In this document: positions 1 to 6,987 of the stretch, in pieces
Layout of the letters: every line of letters starts with the position of its first letter
How positions within the stretch are numbered: the stretch's first letter is position 1
Assembly: GCA_019247975.1 (NCBI GenBank)
Contig: JAFBAD010000369.1
Span: 1 to 7,878 of the forward strand
DNA length: 7,878 nucleotides
Origin: Acidimicrobiia bacterium
GTDB lineage: Bacteria > Actinomycetota > Acidimicrobiia > Acidimicrobiales > Iamiaceae
Reading direction: 5' to 3'
The notes under the pieces: generated by a model
What the model was told of the DNA's origin: nothing
Databases searched by the model: none
Seen by the model: the letters and a program-made list of their open reading frames with translations, nothing else
Translations under genes and position numbers: made by a program

Positions 1-1516
1 CGCTCGCGTTGAGCGGGAACGCGTCGACCACCTCGATGCGACGGGGCACCTTGTAGTTGGCCATGCGGCTCCGGCACCACTCGGTGACGGCCTCGGGGTC
101 GAGCACCGCGCCGGGGCGCGGGATCACGTACGCGCAGCCGACCTCGCCCATGCGACTGTCGGGCACACCGATCACGGCGACCTGCGAGATGCCGGGGTGG
201 GCGAGCATCATCCCCTCGATCTCCGCGGGGTACGCGTTGAAGCCACCGACGATGAACATGTCCTTCTTGCGGTCGGTGATGCGCAGGTTGCCGCGCGCGT
301 CGAGCACGCCGATGTCGCCCGTGTGCAGCCAGCCGTCGGCGTCGATCGCCTCGGCGGTTGCCTCGGGGTCGTGGACGAAGCCGAGCATCACGTTGTAGCC
401 CCGGACCACGACCTCGCCGGGTTCGCCGATCGGCACCGGCTTGCCCTCGTCGTCGACCACCTCGACCTCGACGTCGGGAATCGCGCGGCCGGAGGTCTGC
501 GAGATGATCTCGGGATCGTCGTCATGGCGGCACATGGTCGTGATGCCGGTCGACTCGGTGAGCCCGTAGCCGGTGACGATCGTCTTGAACGTGAGCTCCT
601 CGCGCATGCGCCGGATCATCTCGACCGGCACGGTCGCGGCGCCGGTGACCGACAGCCGCAGCGTCGACAGGTCGAACCGGTCGAGGTCCGGGTGGTCGAG
701 GATCGTCTGGTACACCGCGGGCGGTCCGGGGAGCATCGAGATGCGCTCCTCGTCGACCCGCTTCATCACGCTCGGCACGTCGAACACCGGGTGCGGGATG
801 ATCGTCGCCCCCTTGAGGAGGCAGGCGAGGATGCCGGCCTTCAACCCGAAGCAGTGGAAGAACGGGTTGATGATGAGGTAGCGGTCGCCCTCCTGGAGGC
901 CGACGACGTCGGACCACGCGGTGTAGGCCCGCACGGTCGCCTCGTGGGCGAGCATCGCCCCCTTCGGCGCGCCGGTCGTGCCCGACGTGAAGATGATGTC
1001 GCACATGTCGCCGGGCTCGACGGCGGCCGCTCGGGCTGCGCTGTCGTCCTGACTCACGTCCTTCGCTCGGGCGATGAAGTCGGTCCACGCGACGTCGCCG
1101 CCGGAGGGACCGCGCAGCACGACGACCTCGTCGAGCGCCCCGGGCCGGCCGACCGCGTCGATCATCGCCACGTAGTCCGTGTCGAGGAAGTCGGTGACGG
1201 TGAAGAGCATCCGCGCGCCCGAGGTGCGCAGCACGTGGAGCGCCTCGCTGCCCTTGAAGCGGGTGTTGATGGTGACGACGACCGCACCGATGCGGTGGGT
1301 GCCCATTGCGGCGAGCGCCCACTCGGCCATGTTGGGCGCCCAGATCGCGACCCGGTCGCCGTGCTCGACCCCCGACGCGATCAGCGCGCGCGCCACCTCG
1401 TCGGCCGCGTCCGCGAGCTGCCGCCAGTCGAGCCGGAGGTCGCCGTCGACCAGCGCCTCGCCCGTCCCGAACCGCTCGGCCGCCTCCTCGATGACCTGCG
1501 GGATCGTCCTCGCCAT
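1..1516 (-). CDS. fadD3: FadD3-type acyl-CoA ligase (AMP-forming), 3' end cut by window edge
   Basis: An ATP-dependent acyl-CoA synthetase of the ANL (adenylate-forming) superfamily; 505 codons are visible from ATG at 1516. The order of motifs is canonical: P-loop FTSGTTGAPKGAML at residues 176-189, INPFFHCFG followed by KAGILACLLKGAT, MLPGPPAVYQ, YGLTESTG at 317-324, HTGD with Asp401, and the hinge DRKKDMFIVGGFN at 415-427. The read ends at FPLNAS, just before the expected GK catalytic lysine (A10), so only about 15-20 residues are missing. The PFFH-FG-KAGILACL and LPGPP-YQ-LDHP signatures match mycobacterial FadD3, which activates the C/D-ring propionate (HIP) of cholesterol in the cytosol. 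That substrate is inferred. Alternatives are other medium-size or cyclic acids. The start is supported by a TACTGT box six bases upstream and by the family-like N-terminus. It is divergent from the next ligase. Confidence 0.9.
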   Translation of the reverse strand, partial: MARTIPQVIEEAAERFGTGEALVDGDLRLDWRQLADAADEVARALIASGVEHGDRVAIWAPNMAEWALAAMGTHRIGAVVVTINTRFKGSEALHVLRTSGARMLFTVTDFLDTDYVAMIDAVGRPGALDEVVVLRGPSGGDVAWTDFIARAKDVSQDDSAARAAAVEPGDMCDIIFTSGTTGAPKGAMLAHEATVRAYTAWSDVVGLQEGDRYLIINPFFHCFGLKAGILACLLKGATIIPHPVFDVPSVMKRVDEERISMLPGPPAVYQTILDHPDLDRFDLSTLRLSVTGAATVPVEMIRRMREELTFKTIVTGYGLTESTGITTMCRHDDDPEIISQTSGRAIPDVEVEVVDDEGKPVPIGEPGEVVVRGYNVMLGFVHDPEATAEAIDADGWLHTGDIGVLDARGNLRITDRKKDMFIVGGFNAYPAEIEGMMLAHPGISQVAVIGVPDSRMGEVGCAYVIPRPGAVLDPEAVTEWCRSRMANYKVPRRIEVVDAFPLNAS

Positions 1517-1522
1517 GGGCGC

Positions 1523-1528
1523 ACAGTA
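1523..1528 (-). promoter_or_regulatory. Putative -10 box (TACTGT) of the fadD3-like gene, leaderless
   Basis: On the minus strand TACTGT fits the actinobacterial TAnnnT -10 pattern and lies six bases before the ATG at 1516. Transcription would therefore begin at or next to the start codon. No Shine-Dalgarno sequence is visible, and no convincing -35 hexamer. Inferred from position only. Confidence 0.5.
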
Positions 1529-1533
1529 CGTCT

Positions 1534-1550
1534 GAATCCTGGTTCGATTC
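1534..1550. promoter_or_regulatory. Small inverted repeat in the divergent promoter region
   Basis: GAATC, seven bases, then GATTC form an inverted repeat midway between the two divergent -10 boxes. One repressor bound here could cover both promoters. The arms are only five bases and the spacer is not symmetrical, so chance is possible. It does not match the KstR or KstR2 steroid-regulator operators as I know them. Confidence 0.3.
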
Positions 1551-1557
1551 GCAGAGC

Positions 1558-1563
1558 TACGGT
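1558..1563 (+). promoter_or_regulatory. Putative -10 box (TACGGT) of the second ligase, leaderless
   Basis: TACGGT fits TAnnnT and ends eight bases before the GTG at 1572. The bases between it and the start (TCACCGCC) contain no ribosome binding site. That fits a leaderless transcript beginning at or near the GTG, and this supports the chosen start. No clear -35 box. Confidence 0.5.
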
Positions 1564-1571
1564 TCACCGCC

Positions 1572-3197
1572 GTGACGGATCGGGTCTGGATCAGCGAGGA
1601 GCAGGAGACCGTCGCCGACCTCCTGCGCGGTCGGCTGGAGTCCGACCCCGACTCCGAGTACCTCGACGTCTGCGGCGTGAAGTCGAGTGCCGCCGAGGTC
1701 GCGTCGACCGCGCACCGGATCGCGAATGCGCTGGCCGAGCTCGGTGTGCGCCAGGGCGACCGCGTCGCCACGCTGGTCGAGAACTCGAGCGAGGCGATGC
1801 TCGCGTGGTGGGGGATCGTGATCGGCGGCGCGGTCGCGGTGCCGATCAACACCGCCTACAAAGGCGACTACCTGCGCCACCAACTGGCCGACTCCGGCTC
1901 GACCGTGCTCATCGTCGAGCAGTCGTTGCTCGACCGGGCCGAGCGGGTCGCAGCCGACTCCGGTGTCCGCCACCTCGTCGTCATCGGCGAGCCCGCGGAC
2001 ATCGCGGGCGTCGACACCCACACGTGGCAGGACCTGCTCGGCGCCGACGACCGCGAGCCGTCGGTCACGATCCGCCCGGCGGATCTCGCCACGTTCATCT
2101 ACACGGGCGGCACCACCGGCCCGTCGAAGGGCTGCATGCTCAGCCACCACTACCACGGCGCGCTGTCCCGGCAGATCGGCATCTGCTGGAAGCGCACTGC
2201 GGAGGACGTGGTGTGGACCCCGCTGCCGCTCTTCCACTTCAACGCGCTCGTCACTGCGGTGCTCGGCTCGCTCGTCTACGGCGGCCGCTCCGCGATCTAC
2301 AGCCGCTTCTCGGTATCGAACTTCTGGCCGGAGATGAACCGGGTCGGTGCGACGGTCACGTCGACACTCGGCACGATGGCCTACCTGCTCGCGCACGATG
2401 TCGATCGTCCCGAGATGCCGCAGTCGGGCGCGCCGGAGGCGAACACGTCATTGCGGCTGATCGGCGCCGCGCCACTGCCGGTCGAGGTCGACTCGATCCT
2501 CAAGGAGCGCTTCGGCGTCGACACGTTCAGCGGCGCGTACGGCGTGACCGAGGCGAGCCTCATCTCGTGGCAGCCGCCGGGCACCGAGAACAAGCCGAAC
2601 GCGGCGGGTGTCATCAACGACGAGTACTTCGACGTGCGCATCTTCGACGACGACGACTTCGAGCTGCCGCGCGGCACCGACGGCGAGATCGTGATCCGGC
2701 CGAAGCGTCCGCACACGATGTTCGAGGGCTACTGGGGCCGGCCGGAGGCGACGGTCGCGACCAGCGCGAACTGGTGGTACCACACCGGCGACATCGGCCG
2801 GATCGACGACGAGGATTACCTCTTCTTCGTCGACCGCAAGGCCGACTACCTCCGTCGCCGTGGCGAGAACATCTCGAGCTTCGACGTCGAGCGCATCCTC
2901 ATGAGCCACGGTGCGCTGGCCGACGTCGCCGTGCACGCGGTGCCCAGCCAGCTCACCGAGGACGACCTCAAGGTCACCGCCACGATCGCGGAGGGCAAGG
3001 CGATCACCGAGGAGGAGCTCTTCCGCTGGTGCATCGACGAGCTGCCCTACTTCGCGCTCCCGCGCTACATCGAGTTCCGCGCCGAGCTGCCCCGCAGCCC
3101 GGTCGGTCGTGTCCTCAAGCGCGAGCTGCGCGACGAGGGCGTCACCGCCGCCACCTGGGACGTCGAGCAGAGCGGCATTTCGTACGAAAGGCGGTAA
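1572..3197 (+). CDS. CaiC-like acyl-CoA ligase (AMP-forming)
   Basis: A complete 541-residue ANL-superfamily ligase starting at GTG. It should activate a carboxylic acid through an acyl-AMP to its CoA thioester in the cytosol. Visible motifs: P-loop YTGGTTGPSKG at 177-187, PLFHFNA, GAYGVTE at 321-327, YHTGDIG at 403-409 with Asp407, and DRKADYLRRRGENISSFDVE from 421. The RRRGENIS hinge is typical of the crotonobetaine/carnitine-CoA ligase (CaiC)-like branch. The substrate cannot be read from the sequence. Near the C-terminus the A10 motif reads SPVGRVLKREL, so Arg513 stands where most relatives have the catalytic GK lysine; Lys516 is three residues later. It diverges from the fadD3-like gene over 55 bp, which suggests shared control. 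The lipoprotein gene follows after 27 bp and may be co-transcribed. Confidence 0.9.
   Translation: MTDRVWISEEQETVADLLRGRLESDPDSEYLDVCGVKSSAAEVASTAHRIANALAELGVRQGDRVATLVENSSEAMLAWWGIVIGGAVAVPINTAYKGDYLRHQLADSGSTVLIVEQSLLDRAERVAADSGVRHLVVIGEPADIAGVDTHTWQDLLGADDREPSVTIRPADLATFIYTGGTTGPSKGCMLSHHYHGALSRQIGICWKRTAEDVVWTPLPLFHFNALVTAVLGSLVYGGRSAIYSRFSVSNFWPEMNRVGATVTSTLGTMAYLLAHDVDRPEMPQSGAPEANTSLRLIGAAPLPVEVDSILKERFGVDTFSGAYGVTEASLISWQPPGTENKPNAAGVINDEYFDVRIFDDDDFELPRGTDGEIVIRPKRPHTMFEGYWGRPEATVATSANWWYHTGDIGRIDDEDYLFFVDRKADYLRRRGENISSFDVERILMSHGALADVAVHAVPSQLTEDDLKVTATIAEGKAITEEELFRWCIDELPYFALPRYIEFRAELPRSPVGRVLKRELRDEGVTAATWDVEQSGISYERR
3178..3189. promoter_or_regulatory. Perfect 12-bp palindrome at the ligase 3' end
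   Basis: TTTCGTACGAAA is a perfect palindrome inside the last codons of the ligase gene. Beyond one mismatched pair, two further pairs also match (GC at 3175-3176 with GC at 3191-3192), giving an 18-nt symmetric site. It is AT-rich for this DNA and lies 35 bp before the lipoprotein start, so it could be an operator. About two perfect 12-mers are expected by chance in a window this long, so the call is tentative. Confidence 0.3.
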
Positions 3198-3199
3198 TG

Positions 3200-3225
3200 T
3201 CCGGCCCTCGGGGAGAGGGGCCGGA
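3200..3225 (+). promoter_or_regulatory. Hairpin holding the lipoprotein ribosome binding site
   Basis: TCCGGCCC (3200-3207) pairs perfectly with GGGCCGGA (3218-3225) around a ten-base loop. The loop carries most of the purine-rich Shine-Dalgarno stretch GGGGAGAGGGG (3210-3220). The right arm ends on the A of the ATG at 3225. The structure starts three bases after the ligase stop codon. It may control translation of the lipoprotein. It might instead act as a terminator, but no T-run follows, and it overlaps the start codon. Confidence 0.5.
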
Positions 3226-4631
3226 TGTTCCGTTCGAGGACGCACCGGGCGATCGTCGGCTTGGCGCTGCTCGCGCTGATCTTCGCCGCGTGCGACGAGT
3301 GGCCGACGCTCGGCTTCGACGCCGCCCGCACCGGCTTCAGCCCGGGCGAGACCACGCTGACGACCGACAACGTCGGCCAGCTCCAGAAGCTGTGGGCTAC
3401 GTCTTCGAAGCTGCCCGACACGGGCTTCGACAGCTCGCCGGTCGTCGCCGACGGCTCGGTGTTCGTGGCTGCCGGGAACCTGCGCGTGTTCAGCGCGGAC
3501 GGCACGACCGGTTGCTCGGGGACACCGCTCGTGTGCAAGCCGATGTGGACCGCCGTCCAGGGCGGCGAGTCCACGCCCACGTACGCGAACCACGTCGTGT
3601 ACACGACCTACGGCAACTCGCTCTATGGGTTCGATGCCCTCGGCGAGAGCGGGTGCAGCGGTACACCGAAGACGTGCCAGCCGCTCTGGAAGGCGGTGCT
3701 CGGCGGCAAGCCGGGCTCGCCGGTCGTTTCGCGCGGCGTCCTCTACGTCGGCACGGACCAGGACGCCCCGAAGCACGATCTGCTGTACGCGTTCGATGCA
3801 GCGGGCGTCGAGGGCTGCAGCAGCAGCCCGAAGGTCTGCCAGCCGCTGTGGCGGTCGACCAGCGACGCCGGCGCAACGCCCGCCGTGGCCGGTGGGCTCG
3901 TGTACGCCGCCACGACGAATGAGGCAGTGGGCGGAGGTGCCATCGAGACGCTCGCGGCCTTCGACGCCGCCGGGACCGATGGGTGCTCCGGCACGCCGAA
4001 GCGATGCAGTCCGCGCTGGCTCTACCAGGCGGAGGACGCCTGCGAGTGCGTGATGGCGGGACCACCGTCGATCGCGGACGGGCGACTGTTCGTGTTCTCG
4101 ACCTTCTGCTGCTCGATGCAGTCGGCCGACACGGATCTGCTCACCTTCGACGCCGACGGGCACGACGGCTGCACCGGCACGGAGCCTCGCCGCTGCCAGC
4201 CGATCCGGCGCCAGACCGTCGACCCGTACTTCGACAGGACTCATCCTCCGGTGGCCGAGGCGAACGGCCTCGCGTTCGCGTCGGCGCTCGGGACGACGGT
4301 GATCGACGCCAGTACCGGTGTGGAGCAGTGGGGGGTGGGCGGGACGGTTTCGTCGCCGTCGATAGCGGGCGGGCTCATGTTCGTGGTCGCCGGGGGCGCA
4401 GCGCCCAACCCGAACAAGGTGCTCATCACCCCTCGCGCCTACGACGCGGCGGGGGTCGCGGGATGCAGCGGCTCTCCGAAGTCGTGCGCGCCGCTGTGGA
4501 CGGGCGAGGGGGTGAAGGTCGACTCCCCGTTCGGCTACGTCAACGGTTCGTGGGCGGCTCCGGTCGTTGCCCACGGCATCCTCTACACCCGAGTCGGCAA
4601 CCTGCGGGCGTACCGCCTGCCGCCGGGCTGA
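3225..4631 (+). CDS. Lipoprotein with eight-bladed PQQ-type beta-propeller and paired-cysteine insertions
   Basis: A 468-residue exported protein of unknown specific role. The N-terminus has basic residues, a hydrophobic segment (10-22) and a lipobox-like FAAC, so Cys23 is probably the lipidated residue. After the closing segment WPTLGFDAARTGFSP come eight strands of the type SPVVADGSVFVAAG, beginning near residues 70, 117, 165, 218, 280, 341, 377 and 445. This suggests eight blades. Six blades carry a GCSGTPKxCxPLW-like turn with cysteine pairs 97/104, 144/151, 198/205, 254/261, 316/324 and 414/421; a seventh has the plain form DASTGVEQW (361-369). Extra cysteines are 273, 275, 295 and 296, giving 16 besides Cys23. 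I see no dehydrogenase signature, so it more likely binds or scaffolds something at the cell surface. A strong purine-rich ribosome site precedes the ATG. Confidence 0.85.
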   Translation: MFRSRTHRAIVGLALLALIFAACDEWPTLGFDAARTGFSPGETTLTTDNVGQLQKLWATSSKLPDTGFDSSPVVADGSVFVAAGNLRVFSADGTTGCSGTPLVCKPMWTAVQGGESTPTYANHVVYTTYGNSLYGFDALGESGCSGTPKTCQPLWKAVLGGKPGSPVVSRGVLYVGTDQDAPKHDLLYAFDAAGVEGCSSSPKVCQPLWRSTSDAGATPAVAGGLVYAATTNEAVGGGAIETLAAFDAAGTDGCSGTPKRCSPRWLYQAEDACECVMAGPPSIADGRLFVFSTFCCSMQSADTDLLTFDADGHDGCTGTEPRRCQPIRRQTVDPYFDRTHPPVAEANGLAFASALGTTVIDASTGVEQWGVGGTVSSPSIAGGLMFVVAGGAAPNPNKVLITPRAYDAAGVAGCSGSPKSCAPLWTGEGVKVDSPFGYVNGSWAAPVVAHGILYTRVGNLRAYRLPPG

Positions 4632-4641
4632 CCTTGCCGCT

Positions 4642-4693
4642 CGTTCCTGCGTAGAAAGTGGCTGCCGGAGCAGCCACTTCCTACGCAGAAACG
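4642..4693. repeat. 52-nt near-perfect palindrome (24-bp stem, tetraloop)
   Basis: The arms 4642-4665 and 4670-4693 match at 22 of 24 positions around the loop CGGA. The two mismatches (4646/4689 and 4655/4680) are A-C in plus-strand RNA but G-U in minus-strand RNA, where the whole stem could pair. No T-run follows on either strand, so it is not a classical intrinsic terminator. It fills most of the 69-bp gap between the lipoprotein and sulfatase genes, and its base touches the sulfatase ribosome site GGGGA (4693-4697). It could be an RNA processing or stability element, a terminator without a U-tract, or one copy of a dispersed palindromic repeat. No second copy is present in this window. 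Confidence 0.75.
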
Positions 4694-4700
4694 GGGACGG

Positions 4701-6974
4701 ATGGAGACGGGTGAGTTCCAGGGTCGGATCGGGCGGTACGCAGAGGACTCGGAGGCGTGGTGGCCGCCGTTCCTGCGCGCCCCCGAGGGCGTGCCGAACG
4801 TGCTGCTGGTCGTGCTCGACGACGTCGGCTTCGCGCAGGTCGGCTGCTTCGGCTCGGACATCGCGACGCCCACCTTCGACCGGCTCGCGGCCGGCGGCCT
4901 GCGCTACTCGAACTTCCACACGACCGCGCTGTGCTCACCGACGCGCGCCTGCCTGCTGACCGGCCGCAACCACCACACCTGCGGCATGGGCCGCGTCGCG
5001 GAGCTCGCCACCGGCTTCCCGGGCTACGACTCGCGCATCCCGCGCAGCTGCGGCTTCCTGCCCCGCATGCTCGTGGACCACGGCTACTCGGCGTACGCGG
5101 TCGGGAAGTGGCACCTCACCCCCGACGAGGACCTCCACATGGGCGCCCGCCGCGACCGCTGGCCGCTGGGCCGCGGCTTCGAGCGCTGGTACGGCTTCCA
5201 CGGCGGTGAGACGAGCCAGTTCTCGCCCGCGCTCTACCACGACAACCACTCGGTCCGGCCGCCCCGGTCCGCGGCCGATGGCTACCACCTGTCCGAGGAC
5301 CTGGCTGACCGCGCCATCGAGTTCCTCACCGACCTGCGTCACGCCGATCCGACCAAGCCCTGGTTCACCTACCTCGCCACCGGCGCGTGCCACTCGCCGC
5401 ACCACGCGCCCGCGCACTGGATCGAGCGCTACCGCGGCCAGTTCGACGGCGGCTGGGACCGGTGGCGGGAGGCGACGCTCGCCCGCCAGCTGTCGCTGGG
5501 TGTGCTCCCCGAGGGGACCGACCTCTCACCCCGCCCGGACTGGGTGCCCGCGTGGGACTCGCTGTCGGAGACGACGCAGCGGGTCTACGCCCGCTTCATG
5601 GAGGCGTTCGCCGGCTTCCTCTCGCATGCCGACGAGCAGGTCGGCCGGGTCATCGCGTGGCTCGAGGAGTCGGGCCAGCTCGACGACACCCTCGTCATGG
5701 TCCTGTCCGACAACGGCGCGTCCTCGGAGGGCGGCCCGAAGGGTTCGCTCAACGACGGCCGGGCCTGGAACGGGCTGCCCCGCACGGTGAGCGAGGCGGC
5801 CGACCGCATCGACGAGATCGGCGGACCGCGCATCCACAACAACTACCCGTGGGGGTGGACGGTCGCGGGCAACACGCCGTTCAAGCGCTGGAAGCGAGAG
5901 ACCCACGAGGGCGGCGTCGCCGACCCGCTCATCGTCCACTGGCCGAACGGCATCGCCGCCCGTGGCGAGATCCGCCGGCAGTACGTGCACGCGGTCGACA
6001 TCACGCCGACCGTGCTGGAGCTGGCGCGGCGCGAGGCGCCAGCGGTGATCGATGGGGTCGAGCAGAAGCCGATCGAGGGCACGTCGTTCGCGTACTCGTT
6101 CAACGACGCCGCGGCGGCCGACCGCCACACCGTCCAGTACTACGAGATGTTCGGCTGTCGCGCGCTCTACCAGGACGGCTGGAAGGCGGTCGCGTTCCAC
6201 GACATCCAGACCGAGGAGCCCGGCCTCGACAAGGTGACGTGGGAGCTCTACGACGTCCGCCGGGACCAGAGCGAGTGCCACGACCTCGCGGCCGAGGAGC
6301 CCGAGCGTCTCGCCGCGATGGTCGAGCGCTTCTGGCAGGAGGCCGAAGCCCACCAGGCGCTGCCGCTCGACAACCGCCCGTTCTCGGCCGCGGTGCTCGA
6401 GCGGCCGACCGACGTGCAGCCCCGCCTCCACTACGAGTACTGGCCGAACGCGTCGCCGGTGCCGGAGGAGCGGGCGCCGAACGTGCGCCACCGGCCCCAC
6501 GACGTGACCGCCCGCGTCGTCGTGCCTGACGGGGTGGTGCCGTGCGGCGCGCTCGTGGTGCAGGGATCGGTGCTCGGCGGGTGGTCGTTCCACCTGCTGG
6601 CCGACGGCCGCCTCTGCTACCTGCAGAACCTGTCCGGCTACGCGATCGAACGGGTCGAGGCGCAGGTGACGCTGACGCCGGGCCGCCACGACCTCGGGTT
6701 CCGCTACCGCCCGGGCGAGCCGGCCACCGGCACGCTGCTGGTCGACGGTGACGTGGTCGGCGAGGGCGTGATCGAGAACTTCGTGTGGACCCGCTTCTCG
6801 ATCACCGGGGCCGGCTTCACGGTCGGCTACGCCGCACAGATCCCGCCGGCCGATCCGGACTACGCGGCGCCGTTCCGCTTCAACGGCACGATCGAACGGG
6901 TGTGGGTCGACCTCGACGGCGAGCCGTTCGTCGATCCCGAGGAGGAGGCGGAGCGGGCCATCGCCCGCCAGTGA
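4701..6974 (+). CDS. Arylsulfatase (type I, formylglycine-dependent), AtsA/AtsD-like
   Basis: A 757-residue sulfatase that should hydrolyse sulfate esters to an alcohol or phenol plus sulfate. The catalytic cysteine is Cys78 in LCSPTRACLLTGR, matching the CxPxR motif that formylglycine-generating enzyme oxidises; that enzyme is not encoded here. Likely metal ligands are Asp40-Asp41 (LDDVGF) and Asp337-Asn338 (SDNGAS). Other active-site residues are Arg82, Lys136 and His138 (GKWHL), His231 in CHSPHHAP, and Lys395 or Lys398 in PFKRWKRETHEGG. The sulfatase fold covers about residues 30-480. Residues about 600-750 form the C-terminal beta-sandwich seen in mycobacterial AtsD-type enzymes, which are of similar length. 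There is no signal peptide, so it is probably cytosolic and the substrate must be imported. The N-terminal GRIGRYAEDSEAWWP is family-like and supports this ATG. The substrate is not determined; a sulfated steroid is inferred from neighbours only. Confidence 0.95.
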   Translation: METGEFQGRIGRYAEDSEAWWPPFLRAPEGVPNVLLVVLDDVGFAQVGCFGSDIATPTFDRLAAGGLRYSNFHTTALCSPTRACLLTGRNHHTCGMGRVAELATGFPGYDSRIPRSCGFLPRMLVDHGYSAYAVGKWHLTPDEDLHMGARRDRWPLGRGFERWYGFHGGETSQFSPALYHDNHSVRPPRSAADGYHLSEDLADRAIEFLTDLRHADPTKPWFTYLATGACHSPHHAPAHWIERYRGQFDGGWDRWREATLARQLSLGVLPEGTDLSPRPDWVPAWDSLSETTQRVYARFMEAFAGFLSHADEQVGRVIAWLEESGQLDDTLVMVLSDNGASSEGGPKGSLNDGRAWNGLPRTVSEAADRIDEIGGPRIHNNYPWGWTVAGNTPFKRWKRETHEGGVADPLIVHWPNGIAARGEIRRQYVHAVDITPTVLELARREAPAVIDGVEQKPIEGTSFAYSFNDAAAADRHTVQYYEMFGCRALYQDGWKAVAFHDIQTEEPGLDKVTWELYDVRRDQSECHDLAAEEPERLAAMVERFWQEAEAHQALPLDNRPFSAAVLERPTDVQPRLHYEYWPNASPVPEERAPNVRHRPHDVTARVVVPDGVVPCGALVVQGSVLGGWSFHLLADGRLCYLQNLSGYAIERVEAQVTLTPGRHDLGFRYRPGEPATGTLLVDGDVVGEGVIENFVWTRFSITGAGFTVGYAAQIPPADPDYAAPFRFNGTIERVWVDLDGEPFVDPEEEAERAIARQ

Positions 6975-6987
6975 TCAGCCGTGATCA
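6972..6987. other. Convergent stop codons within paired TGATCA sites
   Basis: Two copies of palindromic TGATCA (6972-6977 and 6982-6987) are separated by GCCG. The first supplies the sulfatase TGA and the second, read on the minus strand, supplies the dehydrogenase TGA. Because the unit is self-complementary, the pair can also fold as a six-base stem with a four-base loop. This is a weak candidate for a shared bidirectional terminator; no T-run is present. Confidence 0.4.

Noticed and set aside
1541..1550. GGTTCGATTC, which resembles a tRNA T-arm
   Set aside because: No acceptor, anticodon or D-arm sequence lies around it within the 55-bp gap, so it is neither a tRNA nor supported as an attachment remnant.
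197..3922. Very long plus-strand open frame (1241 codons) across both ligases and the propeller gene
   Set aside because: It is Arg/His/Asp-rich low-complexity translation, crosses real genes on both strands and has no recognisable domain. Such frames are common in GC-rich DNA because stop codons are rare.
2448..4919. 823-codon minus-strand open frame opposite the ligase, lipoprotein and sulfatase genes
   Set aside because: It is antisense to three well-supported genes and has a biased Arg/Val/Ala/Asp composition with no motif.
5526..6689. Minus-strand open frame inside the sulfatase gene (and a similar plus-strand one at 5387-6529)
   Set aside because: Both are shadows of the sulfatase reading frame; the sulfatase motifs are intact throughout.
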